This document shows positions 15,631-24,142 of a stretch of 34,718 nt of DNA, piece after piece (the stretch's first letter is position 1; every line of letters starts with the position of its first letter). The position numbers were made by a program, and so were the translations under genes. Source of the stretch: Chloroflexota bacterium (GTDB lineage: Bacteria; Chloroflexota; Anaerolineae; Promineifilales; Promineifilaceae); contig JAKQCM010000171.1 of assembly GCA_029559155.1 (NCBI GenBank), positions 1 through 34,718 on the forward strand, read 5' to 3'. A model generated the notes under the pieces. That model saw nothing but the letters and a program-made list of their open reading frames with translations, had not been told where the DNA came from and did not search any database.

Positions 15631-16785
15631 ATGTCTGTGCCCACACCCCCATTAACGTTAGGTGTTGAAGAAGAATATCAGATCATTGATCCGGTAAGCC
15701 GTAATTTGCATTCGTATATCACGGAGTTGATGTCGCAAGATCAATCACGGCCGACTAGTTTAAACATCAAGCCGGAGTTTATGCAGTCGCAGGTGGAAGT
15801 TGGCAGCCACGTGTGCCGCAACGTGAAGGAAGTACGGACCGAAGTGGTGCGGCTGCGTCGAGCGGTGAGCGATATGGCGGCCGAAAATGGGCTGGCGATT
15901 GCCGCAGCGTCGACTCACCCATTTGCCCGTTGGGAGGAGCAGTCGATTACGGAGGGGGTGCGCTATAAAGAACTGCTGGACGATATGCAGGGGGTCGCTC
16001 GACGACTATTGATTTTTGGCATGCATGTCCATGTGGGGTTTGGCAGTGCTCCGGAATCGAAAGATTTGATGATTGAGATCATGAATCAGGCGCGGTATTT
16101 TATTCCGCACTTATTGGCGCTTTCGACGAGTTCGCCGTTCTGGCACGGCCGTTCCACCGGCCTGAAATCATATCGCAGCGTCGTATTCGAGCAGCTCCCG
16201 CGCACGGGTATTCCTCACTCGTTCACCTCCTGGGCCGAATATAAAAATTATGAGCAAACCCTGGGCAAAGTCGGCGCGTTTGGCAAATCAGACACACGCG
16301 CCAAGATTTGGTGGGATATTCGGCCGCATCCCATCTTCGATACGCTGGAATTTCGTATTACCGATATTTGCACGACAGTGGATGAATGCGTCTGCATCGC
16401 CGCTCTGTTTCAGGCGATTTGCGCCAAGCTGCTCAAACTGCGCCGGCAAAATATGGCCTGGCGTCATTACCGCCACATGCACATCACAGAAAATAAATGG
16501 CGCGCCGTGCGGTATGGCATCAACGGGGAATTGATCGATTTTGGCATTGAAGAAGCTATCCCGTTCCACTTTTTGATGGAAGAACTTTTGGAGTTGCTGG
16601 ATGATGTGGTGGATGAGTTGGGCAGCCGCAAAGAAGTGGAATATGTGCGGACTATTCTAAAAGAGGGCACAAGCGCGGACCGGCAGTTGGCTGTTTACCG
16701 CCAGCATGGCGGTGACGAAAACAATGTCGAAGCGTTGAAGGCCGTCGTCGACAATTTGATTTTGGAGACGAAAAAGGGGTTGTAG
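15631..16785 (+). CDS. GCS2-family carboxylate-amine ligase (YbdK-like)
   Basis: 384 residues of the glutamate-cysteine ligase type 2 family, which makes gamma-glutamyl amide bonds using ATP. Seen are the N-terminal LTLGVEEEYQIIDP (metal/ATP-binding EEE), QSQVEVGSHVCRN, GMHVHVGF (the family's central histidine motif), STSSPFWHGRSTGLKSYR and EFRITDICTTVDE. Many family members lack a proven substrate, so true gamma-glutamylcysteine synthesis is only one option; no glutathione synthetase lies nearby. AGGAGAGG precedes the ATG at 15631 by 5 nt; a longer open frame back to 15565 lacks such a site. A hairpin at 16791 follows. Confidence 0.9.
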   Translation: MSVPTPPLTLGVEEEYQIIDPVSRNLHSYITELMSQDQSRPTSLNIKPEFMQSQVEVGSHVCRNVKEVRTEVVRLRRAVSDMAAENGLAIAAASTHPFARWEEQSITEGVRYKELLDDMQGVARRLLIFGMHVHVGFGSAPESKDLMIEIMNQARYFIPHLLALSTSSPFWHGRSTGLKSYRSVVFEQLPRTGIPHSFTSWAEYKNYEQTLGKVGAFGKSDTRAKIWWDIRPHPIFDTLEFRITDICTTVDECVCIAALFQAICAKLLKLRRQNMAWRHYRHMHITENKWRAVRYGINGELIDFGIEEAIPFHFLMEELLELLDDVVDELGSRKEVEYVRTILKEGTSADRQLAVYRQHGGDENNVEALKAVVDNLILETKKGL

Positions 16786-16790
16786 GGCAT

Positions 16791-16819
16791 AAAAAAAGAG
16801 ACGCTTTTCGGCGTCTCTT
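16791..16819 (-). terminator. Intrinsic terminator between convergent genes
   Basis: AGAGACGC (16797-16804) and GCGTCTCT (16811-16818) form an 8-bp stem with a 6-nt loop. On the minus strand it is followed by seven T residues, so it primarily ends the TPR operon; the plus-strand gene may use the same stem with a weaker tail. Confidence 0.85.
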
Positions 16820-16843
16820 GAAATAGTACAAAACTTGCAGGAT

Positions 16844-17500
16844 TTAATCATCATCCTGAAAACTGCGGTCCAATTCTTCTAAGAGTTGGGCCGCTTCTAC
16901 TAATTTATCTAGCGGGTTTTTTTTGCCGGTGAAATACCGGTAATCGGCGGGCATCAGATCGAGGGTTTGCACGATTTCTTCGTATTTTTCTTTGAGGGTG
17001 CGCTCGTTGACGCCGTAAACGGCGGCTACGTTGGTGCGCTTTAGGTCTGCAAAGTTGACTTTAACGATGGCGTAGGTGATGCCGGCGGCCCATAATTCCG
17101 GTTTGGGGGTGCGAAACGGCCGTCTCCCAATCATAATTCGAAACTCCAGCCACATCTGAATCGCCTTGCCAATTTGATCTAGGGGCATTTTGAGCTGGCG
17201 CATCGCCTCAATCATCACCGTCTCCACCTCGTCTAGCGACGATGAAAACAGTCGTTCATACCGGGAAGCCACATCACCTTCCGTTTCCACCTGCAGGTAA
17301 CGGCCCAAGGAACTCATGGCCTGCTCGTAATCGCCGCTGCGCGCATAGACACGAGCCAGATTCAGCAGATAGTCCGGGTTTTCCGGATCGTTATCGACCG
17401 CTTGCTGAAAGGAAATGATGGCCTTTTCCATTTCCCAGTTTTCAAAATGGATCAGGCCGACTTCATTTTGTTTTTCGGCTGTTTTTTTGCGAGTGGCCAT
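16844..17500 (-). CDS. TPR protein with a C-terminal cyclin/HTH-like region
   Basis: 218 residues. Two to three tetratricopeptide units occupy about 10-75 (NEVGLIHFENWEMEKAIISF; NPDYLLNLARVYARSGDYEQ), indicating a protein-interaction surface. The second half is unusual: WLEFRIMIGRRPFRTPKPEL (about 117-136) followed by AAGITYAIVKVNFADLKRTN and VAAVYGVNERTLKEKYEEI resembles the repeat fold of TFIIB/cyclin domains, including its DNA-contacting VNERTLKEKY helix. That resemblance is inference from pattern. It starts 15 nt after the YqhQ-like gene, with no strong ribosome binding site, so it is probably the last gene of that operon. It ends at a strong terminator. Confidence 0.7.
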   Translation of the reverse strand: MATRKKTAEKQNEVGLIHFENWEMEKAIISFQQAVDNDPENPDYLLNLARVYARSGDYEQAMSSLGRYLQVETEGDVASRYERLFSSSLDEVETVMIEAMRQLKMPLDQIGKAIQMWLEFRIMIGRRPFRTPKPELWAAGITYAIVKVNFADLKRTNVAAVYGVNERTLKEKYEEIVQTLDLMPADYRYFTGKKNPLDKLVEAAQLLEELDRSFQDDD

Positions 17501-17515
17501 AATTGTCTAACTTGC

Positions 17516-18535
17516 TTAGGAAGCAGCGCCACCGATCGGCGCTTCTACCAGAACGGCCGTGTTCGGCACTAAATCCTGGCCCTTCTCATAAGCCATCATT
17601 CTTTCAAACGCGGCAATCGCCACAGCCAACATCGACTCGTCTGGTTCGGCCGTTGTCAGATGCTGCAGCGCCAGATTCGGTTTGGTGATCAGGCGAATAA
17701 AGGCATTGTCCTGGTGGGCGGCCGAGAAGCGCAAAAACTCATACGCCACACCGGCAATCACCGGCAGCAGCAAAATACGCGACGCCATCCGCAGCGCCAG
17801 GCCCATCGGCGGCAAAAAGCTATAAATCAAAATAGAAATCACTACCACGGTTAGCAAAAAGGCCGTGCCGCAGCGCGGATGTTCCAATGGGAAACGAGCC
17901 ACGGAAGCTGGCGTCAGGTCTGCCCCGGCTTCGTAAGCGTTGATGGTTTTATGCTCAGCCCCATGATAACGGTACAACCGTTTGATGTCTGGCATAAAGG
18001 CAATCACCCAGACGTAGCCAATCAGCAGTCCTAACCGCACAAGCCCTTCGATGATATTTTCCAGAATGTGATACTGGCTCATTTGCAGCAAATTGACGGC
18101 TACTCGGGCGACAAACGTGGGGAAAACAAAAAACAGAAGGATGGAAAAGGTTAACGAAAAAAGGACTGTGCCCCACTGCATCGGGCCTTCAAATACGTTG
18201 CTGGCTTCTTTGCCGCCATCCGATTTTTTGTCTTCCGCTTCCTCTTCTTCGAGGGCGACATCGGCCGAGAACATGAGGGCTTTGATGCCCAATCCCAGTG
18301 CGTCCCAGAGCATGGTCAGGCCACGAACAAAGGGCATTCGGGCGACGCGATTGCCATATATTTTGGCGTTTAGGGGTTCGGTATGGACAACAATATTGCC
18401 TTGTGGATCACGCACAGCGACGGCCAGAGCACGAGAGCCGCGCATCATCACGCCTTCGATAACTGCCTGACCGCCATAATTAAATTGTTTGGGTGCGGCG
18501 GCCGAAGCAGCCTGGGATGAGTTCGTGTTAGACAT
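17516..18535 (-). CDS. YqhQ/DUF1385 family membrane protein
   Basis: 339 residues. Diagnostic motifs are YGGQAVIEGVMMRG near the N-terminus (about 20-33), YRYHGAEHKTINAYE in the middle and HPRCGTAFLL (about 220-230). The conserved H, E and C residues suggest metal binding. Four to five membrane helices occupy about 120-260. The biochemical role is not established; B. subtilis YqhQ is the reference member. Of two nearby ATGs, 18544 overlaps the -10 element, so 18535 is preferred. The mRNA then starts at or one base before the ATG (leaderless). It precedes the TPR gene by 15 nt and follows the zinc-ribbon gene, whose stop codon overlaps its -35. Confidence 0.9.
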   Translation of the reverse strand: MSNTNSSQAASAAAPKQFNYGGQAVIEGVMMRGSRALAVAVRDPQGNIVVHTEPLNAKIYGNRVARMPFVRGLTMLWDALGLGIKALMFSADVALEEEEAEDKKSDGGKEASNVFEGPMQWGTVLFSLTFSILLFFVFPTFVARVAVNLLQMSQYHILENIIEGLVRLGLLIGYVWVIAFMPDIKRLYRYHGAEHKTINAYEAGADLTPASVARFPLEHPRCGTAFLLTVVVISILIYSFLPPMGLALRMASRILLLPVIAGVAYEFLRFSAAHQDNAFIRLITKPNLALQHLTTAEPDESMLAVAIAAFERMMAYEKGQDLVPNTAVLVEAPIGGAAS

Positions 18536-18542
18536 GGTTAGC

Positions 18543-18571
18543 ATTGTACTGGGTGGTCATAGGAGCGTCAA
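18543..18571 (-). promoter_or_regulatory. Leaderless promoter of the YqhQ-like gene
   Basis: The minus strand has TTGACG (18566-18571), a 17-nt spacer and TACAAT (18543-18548). Seven nucleotides separate the -10 from the ATG at 18535, so transcription should begin at or next to the start codon. No ribosome binding site is present. The -35 overlaps the stop codon of the upstream zinc-ribbon gene. Confidence 0.8.
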
Positions 18572-19362
18572 GAAGGCGGCAGCAGGAGCTGAAAACTGGA
18601 TAGCAAAATCTCATGTTCTGGCGCATGGGCTTCATAGAGGGTGGCAGGCAGGCAGGCAATTACCAGGTAACGGCCGTCACGCCCTGCCACACCTTCCTGC
18701 CGGCAAACCCACTCGTCGTCGCCGGAAGAAATTGTCAACACGGCCGTTCCCTTCGCCTCCCCATGCAAATCTGCCGCCACGCTCACAGCCCTCAAGTTTT
18801 CAGGGGCCACTCTGTCGCGCCACACGGCCGTCATTTGCTCCGGCGTCACCTCAGCCAGACGGTAACTGCGCGTTACCAACACAAATCCGGGCACTTGTTC
18901 GGCGGTTTCTGGCTCCAAATTATCGGCCGCCAACAAAATATCCAGGTCGTCGACCAACTTATTCCAGGGGTAAAGGCTCGCGCCAACTGGTGGATGGTCT
19001 GCCAGCCAATCGCTAAGACGGCCGTTCAGATCATCTTCGCGCCACGTCCAGCCGGGCGGAATTTCCAGCGTAAATGTCTGCCGCTGGTCGGTTAAAAATT
19101 CCCAGCCCGGCTTGATGGGCGCTTTCGGATCCAGCACCACAAGCGGATACCGGCTAAGTGCGCGGAAACCCAGCAGCAGCGAGACAACAATCCCCAATGT
19201 GATCGCAGCATAAACCAGAACGGCCGTCACCGATAACGGCCGTTCGTCAGCCACCGCCACGTCCGCCGCCGTAGGCGACAACTTCCAACCACACTGCCAA
19301 CACACAGCGTCCGTTGGCTGCACCGCCTGCCCACAATTTTCACACCGAAGCGTCACATCCAC
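18568..19362 (-). CDS. Zinc-ribbon, single-pass membrane protein with extracytoplasmic domain
   Basis: 264 residues of unknown function. The N-terminus is a C4 zinc ribbon (C7, C10, C21, C24 in CENCG and CWQCG), followed by an acidic linker, one membrane helix (about 44-66, AVLVYAAITLGIVVSLLLGF) and a 195-residue domain with mixed strands and helices (FTLEIPPGWTWREDD to the end). The latter resembles the PsbP/Mog1-like fold used by many lipoproteins that carry the PPGW-type motif; that comparison is inference. The zinc ribbon would be cytoplasmic. It is the first gene of the strand run ending at 16844, but the next gene has its own promoter. ACGGCCGT appears six times within it. Confidence 0.75.
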   Translation of the reverse strand: MDVTLRCENCGQAVQPTDAVCWQCGWKLSPTAADVAVADERPLSVTAVLVYAAITLGIVVSLLLGFRALSRYPLVVLDPKAPIKPGWEFLTDQRQTFTLEIPPGWTWREDDLNGRLSDWLADHPPVGASLYPWNKLVDDLDILLAADNLEPETAEQVPGFVLVTRSYRLAEVTPEQMTAVWRDRVAPENLRAVSVAADLHGEAKGTAVLTISSGDDEWVCRQEGVAGRDGRYLVIACLPATLYEAHAPEHEILLSSFQLLLPPS

Positions 19363-19400
19363 CTCAAATCAATCAACTTCCAAACATCTCGCCCCAAATA

Positions 19401-19423
19401 AGGTTTTGGCCCGACCAAAACCT
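19401..19423. repeat. Perfect inverted repeat upstream of the zinc-ribbon gene
   Basis: AGGTTTTGG and CCAAAACCT form a 9-bp stem around CCCGA, in the leader region of the minus-strand gene starting at 19362. No T run follows in either direction; it could be an operator or RNA hairpin. The rest of the 284-nt gap to 19646 is AT-rich and holds one further hairpin (19582-19611). Confidence 0.6.
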
Positions 19424-19581
19424 CTAACTGTTAACTGGTTTACAAAACCCTTGTATTAGAATTGCCTGTTGACAGCCAGTTTGTCCTCTAAAATAGCACC
19501 ATATTCGACAATAAGAAATAAGGAAAACAATTTCTTGTTGTTTATTTATTCCCAAAGTCCTCCTTTTTTCTCCTCTTCCCG

Positions 19582-19611
19582 CAAAGGGCCTTGCCATCGC
19601 AAGGCTCTTTG
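19582..19611 (+). promoter_or_regulatory. Leader hairpin before the nitroreductase gene
   Basis: CAAAGGGCCTTG and CAAGGCTCTTTG pair over 12 positions with one wobble around a 6-nt loop. The stem ends 35 nt before the start codon, is preceded by a pyrimidine-rich stretch (about 19558-19580) and is followed by TGGTTTAAA. It could be an attenuator or a stabilising leader hairpin; I see no known riboswitch. Confidence 0.5.
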
Positions 19612-19646
19612 TGGTTTAAACGGCCGTTTCCCGCTACCATTTCCAC

Positions 19647-20249
19647 ATGAACGAAACAATCACCTGGCTCACCACCCGGCGCTCTCTGCGCCGCTACAAA
19701 CCCGACCCCATCCCCGATGATCTCATCACCCAACTGCTAACCGCCGCCATCTGGGCGCCGTCAGCCCATAACCGCCAGCCCTGGCGTTTTGCCATCCTCA
19801 AAACGGCCGTCGCCAAACAACGACTGGCTCTGGCAATGGGCCGCCAACTCCGCCTGGACCTGCAAGCAGACCTTGTCCCTGCCGACCGCATCGAAAATGA
19901 GGTGAACCGCTCATTCCAACGCCTGACCACTGCGCCCCTGCTCATCTTGCTCAGCCTGTCGATGGCCGACATGGACACCTATCCGGATGCTGCCCGCCAA
20001 CAAAATGAATGGATCATGGCCGTTCAAAGCACAGCCATGGCCGGGCAAAACTTGCTGCTGGCTGCCCATGCGCTGGGATTGGGTGCGTGCTGGCTGTGCG
20101 CGCCGCTGTTTTGCCCAGACGTGGTCCGCCAAACGCTCAACTTGCCGGCCGATTGGCAGCCGCAAGCCATTCTCACCGTCGGCTACCCGGCCGAACACAA
20201 AGAAAAAGAGCGGCTGCCATTAAACGGCCGTGTCCTTTTCCTCGACTGA
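19647..20249 (+). CDS. Nitroreductase-family flavoprotein (FbiB C-terminal-like)
   Basis: 200 residues, the size of single-domain FMN nitroreductases. TTRRSLRRYKPDPIPDDLI with APSAHNRQPWRF (FMN contacts), MAGQNLLLAAHALGLGACWL and the closing ILTVGYPAE form the family's standard pattern. The close match in style to the C-terminal domain of FbiB (F420 biosynthesis) and related F420-linked nitroreductases is notable because other F420-type enzymes lie in the window; a general NAD(P)H nitroreductase remains possible. No clear Shine-Dalgarno precedes the ATG. ACGGCCGT octamers flank both ends of the gene (19619 and 20223). It appears monocistronic, with a GntR promoter following. Confidence 0.85.
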   Translation: MNETITWLTTRRSLRRYKPDPIPDDLITQLLTAAIWAPSAHNRQPWRFAILKTAVAKQRLALAMGRQLRLDLQADLVPADRIENEVNRSFQRLTTAPLLILLSLSMADMDTYPDAARQQNEWIMAVQSTAMAGQNLLLAAHALGLGACWLCAPLFCPDVVRQTLNLPADWQPQAILTVGYPAEHKEKERLPLNGRVLFLD

Positions 20250-20303
20250 TCCCCCCTTTTCACCGACAAAAGCTAAGAATTACCAAACAAACAGGCCAAT
20301 TTA

Positions 20304-20332
20304 TTGTTTACCTTAAACAAGCCTGCTACAAT
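20304..20332 (+). promoter_or_regulatory. Promoter with palindromic operator for the gntR-kor operon
   Basis: TTGTTT (20304-20309), a 17-nt spacer and TACAAT (20327-20332) form a promoter. The -35 lies inside a perfect inverted repeat TTGTTTA-CCT-TAAACAA (20304-20320), a likely repressor site. The expected start point is near 20339. Confidence 0.75.
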
Positions 20333-20349
20333 CCATTCATCTGATTCAT

Positions 20350-20370
20350 TCGATTTATTCGATAAATCGA
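20350..20370 (+). promoter_or_regulatory. 21-bp palindrome between promoter and gntR start
   Basis: TCGATTTAT-TCG-ATAAATCGA is a perfect 9-bp inverted repeat ending 9 nt before the start codon at 20380, just downstream of the predicted transcription start. It is a second candidate operator, probably for the encoded FCD regulator (inference). Confidence 0.75.
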
Positions 20371-20379
20371 TGGTGGCCT

Positions 20380-21075
20380 ATGCTTCTACACAGATTAGAC
20401 TCCGATTTCATCAAATACCTCATCGACAATCATGTCGAAGCAGGCGATCGCCTCCCCACTCTAAACGAAATGAGCCGCGATTTGGGCATCAGCACCGGCA
20501 AACTGCGCGAACAACTTGAAGTTGCCCGCAGCCTCGGGTTTGTCTCTGTCAAAACACGCACCGGCATCCAACGCGAACCCTTCAACTTTGCCCCGGCCGT
20601 CCTGATCGCGCTGCTGTTTAGCCTGGGAACCGGCGAAACCCAATTTGCCCAATTTAGCGAACTGCGTCAGGCCATCGAAAAATATATGTGGCACGATGCC
20701 GTCGTCTCCCTGACTCCAACTGACAAAACGGAACTGCGCCGCCTGGTAAACCTGGCATGGCGTAAGCTGCGTGACCAACCCGCCCACGTCCCCAACGGCG
20801 AGCACCGCCAATTCCACCTGAAAATTTACAGCCACCTGGACAATCCTTTTGTCCAGGGCCTGCTCTCGGCTTATTGGGACGCCTACGAAGCGTCTGAACT
20901 AACCCGCTTTGTCAACTACCAGTACTGGGTAGACGTCTGGACTTTCCATGAGCAAATTGTAGACGCTCTGGATGCCAACGATTTTGACCGAGGGCTTACT
21001 TTATTAACCGACCATTTTAGTTTATTGCCAACGATTCCTATAGCCGGAACATGGCCCACAGGAACCAGCGGTTAA
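20380..21075 (+). CDS. GntR-family transcriptional regulator with FCD ligand domain
   Basis: 231 residues. The winged helix-turn-helix covers about 8-66 ([20 protein letters not shown] then [20 protein letters not shown], the GntR signature). The C-terminal all-helical FCD domain (about 75-220) contains the likely metal/ligand residues in [27 protein letters not shown] and [12 protein letters not shown] regulators typically sense carboxylic acids and repress adjacent metabolic genes. The gene is only 25 nt upstream of a 2-oxoacid:ferredoxin oxidoreductase operon, so a 2-oxoacid or related acid is a natural guess for the effector. Two palindromes in its own promoter suggest autoregulation of the whole unit. 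Confidence 0.9.
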   Translation: MLLHRLDSDFIKYLIDNHVEAGDRLPTLNEMSRDLGISTGKLREQLEVARSLGFVSVKTRTGIQREPFNFAPAVLIALLFSLGTGETQFAQFSELRQAIEKYMWHDAVVSLTPTDKTELRRLVNLAWRKLRDQPAHVPNGEHRQFHLKIYSHLDNPFVQGLLSAYWDAYEASELTRFVNYQYWVDVWTFHEQIVDALDANDFDRGLTLLTDHFSLLPTIPIAGTWPTGTSG

Positions 21076-21100
21076 TTTATTCACAACTGAGGAGATAGAT

Positions 21101-22963
21101 ATGAGTGATCCCACTGCCCATTTTGAGGAACTAGAATCTGTAGTGATTCGCTTTGCCGGCGATTCCGGCGACGGGATGCAGTTAACCGGGACGCAGTTCA
21201 CCACCACGTCGGCCGTTTTTGGCAACGACATCAGCACGCTGCCCGATTACCCGGCCGAAATTCGCGCCCCGGCCGGCACGTTAGCCGGCGTTAGCGGTTT
21301 TCAGGTAAATTTGTCGCAGCACGACATTTTAACCCCTGGCGACGCGCCCTTTGTTCTGGTAGCCATGAACCCGGCGGCGTTAAAGGCCAGCTTACCAGAC
21401 CTGGAAATCGGCGGCATTATCATTGTTAATACCGATGCCTTCACCCCCACCAATCTAAAAAAAGCGGATTACGAATCGAATCCGCTGGAAGATGGCAGCC
21501 TGAAAAGCTACGAAGTCCATGAAGTTCCGCTGACATCGCTGACCCGCGAGGCGTTGAAGGGCTTAGAAACTCTGACCACAAAAGAAAAAGATCGCTGCCA
21601 AAATTTCTTTGCGCTGGGCCTGACTTTTTGGATTTTTGATCGCAACCTGGACACATCTGAATCGTGGATCGAAAGTAAATTTGCCAAAAAGCCGGAAATT
21701 GCCCAGGCCAACAAAATCGCTTTGGAAACGGGTTTCTTTTTTGGCGAAACAACGGAAGTGTTCCGCCGGCGCTTCCACATTCGCCCGGCGTCGCTGCCGG
21801 CCGGTACATATCGCAATGTAACAGGCAATGAGGCCATGGCTTTAGGGCTGGTAACGGCCGCCAGGAAGATGGACAAACCGCTGTTTTATGGCTCTTACCC
21901 CATCACCCCGGCCAGTGACATTTTGCATGCGCTGGCGCCGCTGCGTAACTTCGACGTTCGCACATTCCAGGCCGAAGATGAGATTGCGGCGATGGGTTCG
22001 GTGATTGGGGCGGCGTTTGGCGGGGCACTGGCCGTAACCGGCACAAGCGGCCCGGGGCTGGCGCTGAAAAGCGAGGCGATGAACCTGGCGATTATGTTGG
22101 AACTGCCGATGGTGATTGTGGATGTGCAGCGCGGCGGCCCCAGCACCGGCCTGCCGACAAAGACCGAACAGGCGGATTTGCTGCAAGCGTTGTACGGCCG
22201 TAACGGCGAAAGCCCCATCCCCGTCCTAGCGCCCAAAGGCCCGTCCGACTGTTTTGATATTGCCTACGAGGCGTGCCGTCTGGCCGTGCGCGCCATGACG
22301 CCCGTGCTTGTGCTGTCGGAAGGTTATCTGGCGAACAGCTCCGAGCCGTGGCTCATCCCCGACCCGGACGACATTGAGCCGATTGTGGTGAAGCACCCTG
22401 AAGGGCGCAGCGAAGATGACGCGCCGTTCTTCCCCTATTTGCGCGACGACGAGACTTTGGGACGGCCGTGGGCCATTCCCGGCACACCCGGCCTGGAACA
22501 TCGCATTGGCGGTCTGGCTAAAGCGCCTATTACCGGCAACGTTTCGCAAGATCCGCGCCATCATGAACAAATGGTAAAACTACGCGCCGAAAAAGTAGCC
22601 CGTCTGGCGAATGCCGTGCCGGAACAAGATGTCTTTGGCCCGGCGGAAGGGGATTTATTGGTCGTTACCTGGGGCGGGACATTTGGGGCGGTGCGCACGG
22701 CCGTTACCCGCGCCCGCAAAAACCACAACTACGATGTCGCCCACGCCCATCTGCGCTTCTTGAATCCTTTCCCGCGCAACATGGAAAAAATCCTGCGCAG
22801 CTACAAACGCATTTTGGTGCCGGAACTAAACAACGGCCAACTGGCCTTTGTTTTGCGCGGCACCTATGGCCTGGACAACATCGTTTCTTATCCTAAATTG
22901 CACGCACGGCCGTTTAAGATCGGCGAGGTGTACCAAAAACTTGAAGAGCTGTTTAACAATTAA
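21101..22963 (+). CDS. korA: 2-oxoacid:ferredoxin oxidoreductase, fused gamma-alpha subunit (KorA-type), copy 1
   Basis: 620 residues. About 1-200 is the gamma domain ([19 protein letters not shown], 14-32) and about 235-620 the alpha domain ([11 protein letters not shown] at 266; [57 protein letters not shown]). This fused form with a separate beta subunit is the KorAB type that interconverts 2-oxoglutarate plus CoA with succinyl-CoA, CO2 and reduced ferredoxin. Other 2-oxoacids remain possible. The complex is cytoplasmic and oxygen tolerance is variable. GAGGAG precedes the ATG by 6 nt. It lies 25 nt after the FCD regulator and 41 nt before its beta partner. Confidence 0.93.
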   Translation: MSDPTAHFEELESVVIRFAGDSGDGMQLTGTQFTTTSAVFGNDISTLPDYPAEIRAPAGTLAGVSGFQVNLSQHDILTPGDAPFVLVAMNPAALKASLPDLEIGGIIIVNTDAFTPTNLKKADYESNPLEDGSLKSYEVHEVPLTSLTREALKGLETLTTKEKDRCQNFFALGLTFWIFDRNLDTSESWIESKFAKKPEIAQANKIALETGFFFGETTEVFRRRFHIRPASLPAGTYRNVTGNEAMALGLVTAARKMDKPLFYGSYPITPASDILHALAPLRNFDVRTFQAEDEIAAMGSVIGAAFGGALAVTGTSGPGLALKSEAMNLAIMLELPMVIVDVQRGGPSTGLPTKTEQADLLQALYGRNGESPIPVLAPKGPSDCFDIAYEACRLAVRAMTPVLVLSEGYLANSSEPWLIPDPDDIEPIVVKHPEGRSEDDAPFFPYLRDDETLGRPWAIPGTPGLEHRIGGLAKAPITGNVSQDPRHHEQMVKLRAEKVARLANAVPEQDVFGPAEGDLLVVTWGGTFGAVRTAVTRARKNHNYDVAHAHLRFLNPFPRNMEKILRSYKRILVPELNNGQLAFVLRGTYGLDNIVSYPKLHARPFKIGEVYQKLEELFNN

Positions 22964-23004
22964 CAGTGAGCGGTTGACTACCAACCGACATCAAGGAGAA
23001 AATC

Positions 23005-24015
23005 ATGACTGAACCAATTTCTTTAGAACTGACACGCAAAGACTTCGTTTCCGATCAAACTGTGCGCTGGTGCCCTGGCTGCGGCGATTACGCCATTCTG
23101 GCCCAACTGCAAAAAGTCTTGCCGGAACTGGGCATACCCAAAGAAAAAATCGTATTCATTTCGGGCATTGGCTGCTCCAGCCGCTTCCCGTACTATATGA
23201 ACACCTTTGGCATCCACAGCATACACGGCCGTGCGCCCACACTCGCTTCCGGCCTGGCCGCCGCCAACCCCGACCTGAATATCTGGGTCATCACCGGCGA
23301 CGGCGACGGGCTGTCCATCGGCGGCAACCACCTGATCCATGCCATTCGCCGCAACGTCAATCTGAACATCCTGCTCTTCAACAACCGCATCTACGGCCTG
23401 ACCAAAGGACAGTATTCGCCCACTTCGCGCAAAGGCAAGAAAACCAAGTCCTCGCCAATGGGGTCCATCGAACAACCCATCAATCCGCTGACCCTGGCGC
23501 TTTCGGCCGAAGCCACCTTCGTGGCCCGCGCCATGGACACCGACACCGTTCATCTGGGCGAAATTCTCAAAGCGGCCGCCGCCCACGAAGGCACGTCGTT
23601 TGTGGAAATCTACCAAAACTGCGTCATCTTTAATCCCAATGAGTGGACCGGTATTGACGACCGGCGCACGCGCTCTGATCATGTGATTTATTTGGAACAT
23701 GGCAAACCGCTGATCTTTGGCAAAAACAACGACAAAGGCGTGCGTCTGAATGGATTTAAGCCGGAAGTGGTCGATTTAGGCGGCGAATTTACCGAAAAAG
23801 ACCTGATCGTTCACGACGAAACGTCGCAAGAGCTGGCCTACATCCTGGCGCATATGGAACATCCCACCTACCCGCCGCCAATGGGTATCATCCGCAGCGT
23901 GCGCAAACCGACCTACACCGAGGAGTTGATGGGACAGGTGCGGATGGCCCAGGAGCGGAATGGCATGGGTGATCTGAAGAGTTTGTATCACTCGTCGGAT
24001 ATTTGGACGGTGTAA
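23005..24015 (+). CDS. korB: 2-oxoacid:ferredoxin oxidoreductase beta subunit (KorB-type), copy 1
   Basis: 336 residues. It binds thiamine diphosphate and one [4Fe-4S] cluster. Cluster ligands seen are C23 and C26 (RWCPGCGDY), C57 (SGIGCSS) and C206 (YQNCVIFN). The ThDP/Mg motif is GDGDGLSIGGNH (98-109), with NNRIYGLTKGQYSPTS following. All essential residues are present. Against copy 2 it differs in the insert SRKGKKTKSSPMGSIEQPIN, typical of KorB proteins that act on 2-oxoglutarate. AAGGAG precedes the ATG. It is the partner of the gene ending at 22963. Confidence 0.94.
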   Translation: MTEPISLELTRKDFVSDQTVRWCPGCGDYAILAQLQKVLPELGIPKEKIVFISGIGCSSRFPYYMNTFGIHSIHGRAPTLASGLAAANPDLNIWVITGDGDGLSIGGNHLIHAIRRNVNLNILLFNNRIYGLTKGQYSPTSRKGKKTKSSPMGSIEQPINPLTLALSAEATFVARAMDTDTVHLGEILKAAAAHEGTSFVEIYQNCVIFNPNEWTGIDDRRTRSDHVIYLEHGKPLIFGKNNDKGVRLNGFKPEVVDLGGEFTEKDLIVHDETSQELAYILAHMEHPTYPPPMGIIRSVRKPTYTEELMGQVRMAQERNGMGDLKSLYHSSDIWTV

Positions 24016-24026
24016 TAAGCGGTAAA

Positions 24027-24056
24027 GTGGTGGAGAAACGGCCGTTTCCCCACCAC
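24027..24056. repeat. 30-nt inverted repeat with ACGGCCGT at its centre
   Basis: GTGGTGGAGAAACGG and CCGTTTCCCCACCAC are complementary at 14 of 15 positions and meet directly at the ACGGCCGT octamer. It lies just after korB copy 1 and may form a cruciform or, with CTCATTTTC following, a weak terminator. Confidence 0.75.
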
Positions 24057-24094
24057 CTCATTTTCAACTTAAAAACCAATCATGTTTAGCACAC

Positions 24095-24129
24095 GGGGCG
24101 GCGCAAAAGCGTCGCCCCTGGCATTTTTT
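24095..24129 (+). terminator. Terminator-like hairpin between the two kor cassettes
   Basis: GGGGCGGCGC and GCGTCGCCCC (24095-24104 and 24109-24118) pair over 10 positions with one wobble, with an AAAA loop. TGGCA and six T residues (24124-24129) follow, then at once the AGGAG ribosome binding site of the next gene. It should lower expression of the second cassette or act as an attenuator. Confidence 0.75.
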
Positions 24130-24142
24130 AGGAGACCAGACT

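Noticed and set aside
19466..19495. TTGACA at about 19468 as a promoter for the nitroreductase
   Set aside because: No acceptable -10 occurs at 16-18 bases; TAAAAT is at 14. Kept as an unexplained AT-rich leader instead.
19558..19640. Riboswitch in the nitroreductase leader
   Set aside because: Only one simple hairpin is visible and none of the conserved cores of known riboswitches could be matched by eye.
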